Notes under the pieces: generated by a model | What the model was told of the DNA's origin: nothing | The model's database searches: none | Seen by the model: the letters and a program-made list of their open reading frames with translations, nothing else | Part shown: positions 58,692 through 64,000 of the stretch, in pieces | Layout of the letters: every line of letters starts with the position of its first letter | Numbering within the stretch: position 1 is the first letter of the stretch | Program-made: the position numbers and the translations under genes | DNA from: Streptomyces sp. Tue 6430 | GTDB lineage: Bacteria; Actinomycetota; Actinomycetes; Streptomycetales; Streptomycetaceae | DNA: 64,000 nucleotides | Direction of reading: 5' to 3' | NCBI GenBank assembly: GCA_021568835.1 | Contig: JAKGSH010000001.1 | Coordinates: forward strand, 186,001 to 250,000

Positions 58692-58810
58692 CCGACATGG
58701 AGGAGAAGTTCCCCCGGAGCCTGTGGATCCGGCTGATCATCTACATCGCTGTGGGGCACCTCTTCGCCGGGTTCCTCTGGCTGCTGTTCGAGGTCGGCGC
58801 CAAGCAGTAG
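58688..58810 (+). CDS. 40-aa single-TM protein coupled to XRE-cupin regulator
   Basis: ATG 58688 overlaps the regulator's stop by ATGA. Sequence MTDMEEKFPRSLWIRLIIYIAVGHLFAGFLWLLFEVGAKQ: an acidic/basic N-terminus followed by one hydrophobic segment from about residue 13 to 34. I recall small proteins of this kind being annotated as a DUF6126-type family; this is from memory. Function unknown; likely an inner-membrane peptide. Confidence 0.7.
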   Translation: MTDMEEKFPRSLWIRLIIYIAVGHLFAGFLWLLFEVGAKQ

Positions 58811-58813
58811 ACC

Positions 58814-58853
58814 GCCGAGCAGTAGACCGCCGAGCGGCAGTCCACTGCTCGGC
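58814..58853. terminator. Inverted repeat after the 40-aa gene
   Basis: GCCGAGCAGT (58814-58823) and its complement (58844-58853) form a 10-bp stem. AGCAGTAGACCGCCGAG is also partly repeated just upstream, so the region is repeat-rich (58800-58900). Confidence 0.6.
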
Positions 58854-58924
58854 AGGCCGTCGAGCGGTGGTCTGCCGAGCAGTGGGCCTCCGGGCGGTGG
58901 AGGCCGGACGCCGGGAGCGCCCGC

Positions 58925-59722
58925 TCAGTCGAGCAGGTGCTCCCGGAGCCGTTCACGGGTCTCCGGCGCCAGCCCGAGGCCCTGCTCCAGGTAGGCCTCG
59001 ACGCCGCCCCAGGTGTCCTCGATGGTGTGGAACGCGGCCGCGAGGTACTCGGCGCGTGCGTCGAAGAGGGGGCTCAGCAGCTCCATGACCTCGGGGGAGT
59101 ACGCCTCGGCGGAGGTGCCGCTGCGGCGCACCTTGTAGCGGCGGTGCTTGGCGTTGGACTCCAGGTAGTCGGCCAGGATCGCCTCGTGCTCCACGCCCAC
59201 CGCGAGCAGCGTCACGGCGATGGACAGGCCGGCCCGGTCCTTGCCCGCCGCGCAGTGCATGAGCGCCGGGACGCTGTTCTCGGCGAGCGAGTGCAGCACG
59301 CGCGAGTGCTCGCCCGTGCGTTCCGTCATGATCGAGCGGTAGGAGGCGATCATCCGGCCGGCCGCCTTGCCGTCGCCGAGGATCTCCCGCAGCTGGTCGA
59401 TGTCGCCGTCGCGGACCATCTTCCAGAACTCGGCCCCGTCCGCCGGGTCGGAGAGCGGCAGGTTCACGTTGCGCACGCCCGGCAGCTCGACGTCCGGGCC
59501 CTCCAGCCGCTGGTCCGCCGCGTTGCGGAAGTCGAAGACCGTGTGCAGGCCCAGCGAGGCCAGGAACGCGGCGTCCTCGTCGGTGGCGTGCGCGAGGTGC
59601 CCGCTGCGGAACAGCACGCCGTGGCGGACCCGGCGGCCGTCGACGGTCGGCAGGCCGCCCACGTCCCGGAAGTTGCGCACTCCGGCCAGCTCGGGCTCGG
59701 TCGACGGGATCTGCTGCGTCAC
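58925..59722 (-). CDS. Tyrosine/serine protein phosphatase (PtpB-like)
   Basis: 265 aa. The P-loop HCAAGKDRAGLS near residue 152 with Cys and Arg gives the CX5R active site, extended to the CX2GKDR form of the PtpB/DUF family. N-terminal GVRNFRDVGGLPT is conserved in this family, as is FRSGHL. Substrates are probably phosphotyrosine/serine or phosphoinositides; not resolved. GTG 59722 follows GGGAGGAG. Lies alone between the 40-aa gene and the long leader of the M23 gene. Confidence 0.88.
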   Translation of the reverse strand: MTQQIPSTEPELAGVRNFRDVGGLPTVDGRRVRHGVLFRSGHLAHATDEDAAFLASLGLHTVFDFRNAADQRLEGPDVELPGVRNVNLPLSDPADGAEFWKMVRDGDIDQLREILGDGKAAGRMIASYRSIMTERTGEHSRVLHSLAENSVPALMHCAAGKDRAGLSIAVTLLAVGVEHEAILADYLESNAKHRRYKVRRSGTSAEAYSPEVMELLSPLFDARAEYLAAAFHTIEDTWGGVEAYLEQGLGLAPETRERLREHLLD

Positions 59723-60198
59723 GGGGGCTCCTCCCGGTCATGGATCCCGGTCGGCGCGGCTCGGCATGGCCTCCGGAACACCTCTTGACCATACGACATG
59801 GATGCCTGGGGCAAACGGATCCTCGACCAGGCCTTCGGGACCTCCGCCGGTCCCGTGCGCACCAGGGTTCCGGTCCCGGGCGACATCGAGGGACCGGTTA
59901 TCCGTTCGCGTAACATCTGAGGCTTCTGTCCGAATTGAAGCCTTCATTCCAACTAGCTCCGGAATAAGGCGTTCTGTGGCTCCGTTGCGTGAGCAGCGTC
60001 ATATCCGTGACCCTGCGTCGTCCGTCATGCTCACGTAATACGACTGTTTCTCAAGGTTGTTCACCGGAAAACCGGCCCTTCGATTCACGCAGGGTGACCG
60101 GGAATTCCCCCGGGGGATCAAGAGAAAGCCCCGGCGAGTACAACCTTCGCTTGTCCCTGTGCGTCGTGGTCGCTTACGTTCCAGACCAATCCGGACGG

Positions 60199-60370
60199 AC
60201 GCCCAATCCTGCCGCCGCCCGGAGCCCGCACACTCACCCGTGAACGGCAGGAGCGGGGGACCCACAGGCAGTACCGCCTGTTCCGGTCTCCGGAACGGCT
60301 AGGGGTACAGCCGCGCCCCGGCGCGGCCGGACATCTCCAGTCCGCACCCGACAGCTCACCTCGCAGGCGC
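60199..60370 (+). ncRNA. c-di-AMP riboswitch (ydaO/yuaA type)
   Basis: The leader ahead of the M23 gene contains consensus ydaO elements: CGCCCAATCCTGCCG at the 5' end, AGCGGGGGACCCA near 60251, an AGGGGTACAGCCGC region near 60301, and AGTCCGCACCCGACAGCTC..CTCGCAGGCGC at the 3' end. The 5' and 3' ends can pair. Ydao riboswitches bind c-di-AMP and in actinobacteria control cell-wall hydrolases; here the neighbour is such an enzyme. Two bases differ from the consensus and may reflect the deletion errors seen elsewhere. Confidence 0.85.
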
Positions 60371-60386
60371 CGGAGAGGAATTCGCC

Positions 60387-61439
60387 ATGCCCGCCAAGGG
60401 TAAGCACCGCCGTCCGAAGCCCCAGCGCTTCACCCGCTCCATCGCCGCCGCCGGCACCGGTGGCGCCGCGCTCGCCCTCCCCCTCATCGGGGCGACCGGT
60501 GCGCACGCCGTGCCGTCGCAGTCGGCGACGCAGGCGGTCTCCGCGGTCTCCGAGCTCTCCGCCGCCCCGGAGAAGGCCGTCCAGGCCGCCCCCGTGGCGC
60601 AGACGTCCGCACAGTCCGCCACGGGCACCACCACCTACACGGTGCGGTCCGGCGACTACCTCTCCAAGATCGCGGACGAGCAGGACGTCAGCGGCGGCTG
60701 GACCCGGCTCTACGCGGACAACCGTGAGGCCGTCGGGGAGGACCCGTCGCTGATCCACCCGGGTCTGAAGCTGTCGATCGGCAAGAAGGCCGCGACGGGC
60801 ACGACCAAGTCGCCGTCTTCTTCTTCTGGTTCCTCCGGTTCCTCCGGTTCCTCCTCCTCGTCGAAGCAGTCCTCGGGCTCCTCCGCGAAGTCGTCCGAGG
60901 CGTCGGAGTCGTCGCGGTCCTCGTCCTCGAAGTCCTCCTCCTCGGACTCCTCGGACTCCTCGGACTCCTCGAAGTCGTCCTCCTCGAAGGCGTCCACCAC
61001 GCGGGCCGCCGGGAACGCCACCGCCGTCACCGGCTTCGCCCTTCCGGTCTCCGGCGCGACCGTCGGCACCCCGTACAAGATGTCCGGCAGCATGTGGTCC
61101 AGCGGGTACCACACCGGCGTCGACTTCGTCGTCCCCACCGGCACCTCGCTCAAGGCCGTCGGCGCGGGCACGGTCGTCTCCGCGGGCTGGGGCGGCGCGT
61201 ACGGCAACCAGGTCGTCGTCAAGCTCGCCGACGGCTTCTACGCCCAGTACGCCCACCTGTCCTCGCTCTCCGTCTCGGCCGGCCAGTCCGTCTCCGCCGG
61301 CCAGCAGGTCGGCCTCTCCGGCGCCACCGGCAACGTGACCGGCCCGCACCTGCACTTCGAGATCCGCACCGGTCCCGGCTACGGCTCGGACGTCGACCCG
61401 GTCGCCTACCTCCGCTCGCACGGCGTCTCCGTCGGCTGA
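60387..61439 (+). CDS. Secreted LysM/M23 endopeptidase under c-di-AMP control
   Basis: 350 aa. A signal peptide (RFTRSIAAAGTGGAALALPLIGATGAHA) precedes a LysM domain (about residues 84-130, TTYTVRSGDYLSKIADEQDVSGGWTRLYADN), which binds peptidoglycan. A serine-rich linker follows from about 145 to 205. The C-terminal M23 lysostaphin-type peptidase shows HTGVDFVVPTGTSLKAVGAG, NQVVVKLADGFYAQYAHL and the metal motif GPHLHFEIR. It cleaves peptide crosslinks. ATG follows GAGAGGAATTCGCC. The upstream riboswitch links expression to c-di-AMP. Confidence 0.93.
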   Translation: MPAKGKHRRPKPQRFTRSIAAAGTGGAALALPLIGATGAHAVPSQSATQAVSAVSELSAAPEKAVQAAPVAQTSAQSATGTTTYTVRSGDYLSKIADEQDVSGGWTRLYADNREAVGEDPSLIHPGLKLSIGKKAATGTTKSPSSSSGSSGSSGSSSSSKQSSGSSAKSSEASESSRSSSSKSSSSDSSDSSDSSKSSSSKASTTRAAGNATAVTGFALPVSGATVGTPYKMSGSMWSSGYHTGVDFVVPTGTSLKAVGAGTVVSAGWGGAYGNQVVVKLADGFYAQYAHLSSLSVSAGQSVSAGQQVGLSGATGNVTGPHLHFEIRTGPGYGSDVDPVAYLRSHGVSVG

Positions 61440-61468
61440 CGCACCGCCCGACCTCCCGCCCGACACGC

Positions 61469-61509
61469 CGCCGAAGGCCGGTCCCGATCCCCGGGGCCGG
61501 CCTCCGGCG
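61469..61509 (+). terminator. Hairpin after the M23 peptidase gene
   Basis: CGCCGAAGGCCGG (61469-61481) pairs with CCGGCCTCCGGCG (61497-61509) with a single mismatch. It lies 30 bases after the stop. Confidence 0.6.
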
Positions 61510-61667
61510 TTCCCGCCTCCTGCATTCCGGGCTTCGGTGTTCCGGGCTTTCGGTGTTCCGGCCTTATTCCCGCATTGGCCAAGTCTTTAGGAGTGGCTTA
61601 TCTCACCGCCCGTCAACCCCTGCCTACGGTCGCGTAGGTCACATTCGAAGGTGAATCATGAACGGTT

Positions 61668-62485
61668 GTGGCAGACGATTCGAAGAATGACAACAGCTCA
61701 GTGATCGGGTCGTACGTGGCGGTGGGGGACAGCTTCACCGAGGGCGTAGGCGACCGCGGTCCCGACGGGGGTTCGTCGGCTGGGCCGACCGGTTCGCGGT
61801 GCTCCTCGCGGACCGGCGGCCCGAAGGCGACTTCCGGTACGTCAACCTCGCGGTGCGCGGCAAACTGCTCGACCAGATCGTGGCGGACCAGCTTCCGCGA
61901 GCGGTCGAGCTCGCGCCCGACCTGGTCTCCTTCTGCGCGGGCGGCAACGACATCCTCCGGCCCGGCACCGACCCCGACGAGGTCGCCGAACGCTTCGAGC
62001 GGGCGATCGCGGCCCTCACCCGGGTGGCCGGCACCGTCATGGTGACGACCGGGTTCGACACCCGCGGCGTCCCCGTGCTCAAGCATCTGCGCGGCAAGAT
62101 CGCCACCTACAACGGGCACGTGCGCGCCGTCGCCGACCGGTACGGCTGCCCGGTCCTCGACCTGTGGTCGCTGAAGTCCATCCAGGACCGACGGGCCTGG
62201 GACGGCGACCGGCTCCATCTCGGGGCGGAGGGGCACACACGGGTGGCGCTGCGCGCCGGTCAGGTCCTCGGCCTGGAGGTGCCCGCCGACCCGGAGCAGC
62301 CCTGGCCGCAGCTCCCGCCGCGCGGCACCCTGGAGATCCGGCGCGACGACGTGCAGTGGGCGCGCGAGTACCTGGTGCCGTGGATCGGGCGCCGGTTGCG
62401 CGGGGAGTCCTCGGGCGACCACGTGACCGCCAAGGGCCCGCTCTCGCCCGACGACATCAAGATGCGGATCACCGCGGTGGCGTGA
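61668..62485 (+). CDS. SGNH/GDSL-type hydrolase, one frameshift
   Basis: About 272 aa after one missing base near 61770 (FVGWADRFAVLLADRRPEGDFRYVN; span 3n+2). Block I is YVAVGDSFTEGVGD with the nucleophilic Ser, block III SFCAGGNDILRPG with the Asn, and block V RLHLGAEGHTRVA with the catalytic Asp/His pair; blocks match esterases of the SGNH family. No signal peptide is seen, so it is probably cytoplasmic. GTG at 61668; ATG at 61658 opens a different frame. Acts alone in context. Confidence 0.85.
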
Positions 62486-62653
62486 GCCGGCCGGCGCGGC
62501 CGACCGGTCCCGGCGGAGGCCGGCCGGCCACGCCACGAGCGGGCTGAGCGTGGGTGCGGGTACGAGGCCGAGGGTGACCCTGCCGGGCCGGGCGGCCGAT
62601 GCCGCCCGCCACCCGCCACCCGGCGGCGGTGCGCGGACCCGCCCGGCCCGGCC

Positions 62654-63274
62654 TCAGCGCTCCCGGCCGCCCGACGGCTCCGCCGCCAGGCCCAGTTCGC
62701 GGGTCAGCGCCTCCTCCGCCCATTCCCGCACGCGGCTCCGGGGCACCGCGCCGTCGTAGGACGTGAGCTGTACGGCGAGGCCGTCGAGGAGGGCCGTCAG
62801 GCGCAGGGCCGTCCCGGCCGGGTCGGGGCAGCGGAACTCGCCCGCGGCCACCCCCTCCGCGATCACCTCGGCGAGCGCGGCCTTCCACCGCCGGTCGAGG
62901 TCGCGGGCGACCTCCCGCAGCGCGGGTTCGCGCAGCGACACCGCCCAGCCCTCGATCCACAGCCGCCAGCCCTTGGCCGACCCGGTGGGGGCGTACCAGC
63001 GCACCGCCGACCGCAGCCGGCGCAGCGCGGTCGTCCGGCGGCCGAGCAGCTTGCGCAGGTGGGCCAGGTCGCCCTCGGCGGCGTAGGCGAACGCTTCGGC
63101 GACGAGCCGCTCCTTGGTGGAGAAGTGGTAGAGCACCAGCGCGTTGCTCACGCCGAGCGCCGAGGCCACGTCGGCGATCCTGACCGCCGCAGCGCCCCGC
63201 GCCTCGATCTGTTCGACGGCCGCCCGCAGCAACTCCTCGCGCCGCTCGGCCACACTCAACCGGACCCTTGCCAC
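62654..63274 (-). CDS. TetR-family transcriptional regulator
   Basis: 206 aa. N-terminal helix-turn-helix LSVAERREELLRAAVEQIEARGAAAVRIADVASALGVSNALVLYHFSTKERLVAEAF is canonical. The C-terminal part is helical with no clear ligand signature. GTG 63274. It lies 42 bases downstream of the Glu/Leu dehydrogenase on the same strand, so both are probably in one transcript; the target is unknown. Confidence 0.88.
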   Translation of the reverse strand: MARVRLSVAERREELLRAAVEQIEARGAAAVRIADVASALGVSNALVLYHFSTKERLVAEAFAYAAEGDLAHLRKLLGRRTTALRRLRSAVRWYAPTGSAKGWRLWIEGWAVSLREPALREVARDLDRRWKAALAEVIAEGVAAGEFRCPDPAGTALRLTALLDGLAVQLTSYDGAVPRSRVREWAEEALTRELGLAAEPSGGRER

Positions 63275-63315
63275 GCCGTCACCCTACACAGGGCCCGCGA
63301 CCTGCGCGGACGCCG

Positions 63316-64000
63316 TCAGCGGTGGTGGCCGAAGCGTTCCGCGACGGCCGCCAGCCGCTGCTCGGCGAGGGCGTGCGCGGCCTGGCGCGGGGTCGTTCCG
63401 CCGGACTCCGCGCGCGCCAGGACGCGTTCCACCAGCGCGCGCATCGAGCGGCGCGTGTGGGCGAACGCCTCCCCGGCGTCCGCGCCGATGTCGCCGAACA
63501 GCGTCCACCACCACCAGGCGTTCGTACCGGAGTTGACGACGACGTCCGGCAGCACGCTCACCCCGCGCGCGTGCAGCAGTTCCTCCGCCTCGGGCAGGAC
63601 CGGCATGTTGGCCGCCTCGGCGATCCAGCGCGCGGTGATCCGTTCCTGCTCCCGCGGCCCGATCGCGTACGACACGGCGGCCGGTACCAGCACCTCCGCC
63701 TCGGCCGACAGCCAGGCGTCGCTCGGGAGTTCGGCGAAGCCCGGGCGCAACGCCCCGCGGTCGACGGTGCCGTGGGCGTCCCGCGCGGCCAGCAGTTCCT
63801 CCACGTCGAGGCCCGCCGGGTCGGCGATCGTGCCCTTGACGTCGGCGACGGCCACCACCGTCAGCCCCGCGCGCGCGAGGAAGCGCGCCGTCGCCCCGCC
63901 CATGGTGCCGAACCCCTGGAGGGCCACCCGGGTGCCGGCGTACGGCGCCCCGGCCCGGTCCAGGGCCGTGAGCACGGACTCGGCGACCCCGCAGCCGCCC
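63316..64000 (-). CDS. Glu/Leu/Phe/Val dehydrogenase, partial (N-terminus beyond window)
   Basis: The reading frame enters from the right edge (GGCGVAESVLTALDRAG) and ends at 63316. The NAD(P)-binding domain is clear: TRVALQGFGTMGGATARFLARAGLTVVAVAD, then AEVLVPAAVSYAI and the NMPVLPEAEELLHARGVSVLPDVVVNSGT block typical of glutamate-type dehydrogenases. About 228 C-terminal residues are present. The substrate could be glutamate, leucine or valine; the substrate-binding domain is outside the window. Confidence 0.85.
   Translation of the reverse strand, partial: GGCGVAESVLTALDRAGAPYAGTRVALQGFGTMGGATARFLARAGLTVVAVADVKGTIADPAGLDVEELLAARDAHGTVDRGALRPGFAELPSDAWLSAEAEVLVPAAVSYAIGPREQERITARWIAEAANMPVLPEAEELLHARGVSVLPDVVVNSGTNAWWWWTLFGDIGADAGEAFAHTRRSMRALVERVLARAESGGTTPRQAAHALAEQRLAAVAERFGHHR

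Overview
The window is chromosomal DNA from a Streptomyces species. It is very GC-rich and has strong third-position GC bias, GTG/TTG starts, GGAGG-type ribosome sites, and Streptomyces-typical families (SsgA-like, WhiB-like, small two-domain laccase). The gene order resembles, from memory, the hopanoid-containing SCO67xx region of S. coelicolor; I could not run an alignment. No tRNA, rRNA, CRISPR array, prophage or insertion sequence was recognised.

Layout. 1-5.5 kb: partial ThuA-like secreted protein, two-domain laccase, LacI-type regulator, small membrane protein, VOC protein, Wbl protein. 5.5-15 kb: desaturase with three phased operator-like repeats, dimethylarginine hydrolase, an ABC-F protein with a long structured leader, SsgA-like protein, secreted beta-propeller protein, YciI-like protein, endonuclease V, small proteins, saccharopine-dehydrogenase-like enzyme. 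15-20.5 kb: CoA-transferase/racemase, thiolase and FadB operon facing a MerR regulator. 20.7-34.2 kb: PfkB kinase, amino-acid oxidase, a second ABC-F protein, Tex, PfpI-like protein, enoyl-CoA hydratase, HdeD-like protein, SulP transporter, DUF1254/1214 protein, RsbW-like ATPase. 34.2-37 kb: type 1 IPP isomerase, cation efflux protein, GalE. 37.3-44.4 kb: a tightly coupled envelope cluster with two CDP-alcohol phosphotransferases, a nucleotidyltransferase, a glycerol-1-phosphate dehydrogenase-type enzyme, a GT2 glycosyltransferase and a Wzm/Wzt-type ABC exporter. 44.7-57.9 kb: the hopanoid operon (hpnC, hpnD, a 51-aa ORF, hpnE, prenyl synthase, shc, hpnG, hpnH, ispG, dxs, aminotransferase). 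58-64 kb: XRE-cupin regulator with a 40-aa membrane protein, protein phosphatase, c-di-AMP riboswitch ahead of a LysM/M23 peptidase, SGNH hydrolase, TetR regulator, and a partial Glu/Leu-type dehydrogenase cut by the window edge.

How the genes work together. The hopanoid operon makes its own C5 units (dxs, ispG), extends them (prenyl synthase), condenses them to squalene (hpnC/D/E), cyclises squalene (shc) and adds a side chain (hpnH, hpnG, aminotransferase). idi lies 10 kb away. The upstream envelope cluster appears to build and export a phosphodiester-containing glycolipid or glycopolymer from an activated polyol, possibly sn-glycerol-1-phosphate.

Quality caveat. About twenty genes are split between reading frames although both halves match one family. 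In all 13 genes that need just one shift, the span from start to stop is 3n+2 bases, meaning one base is missing, usually in a G or C run. I read these as sequencing or assembly deletions, not pseudogenes, and annotate the full spans as single genes.
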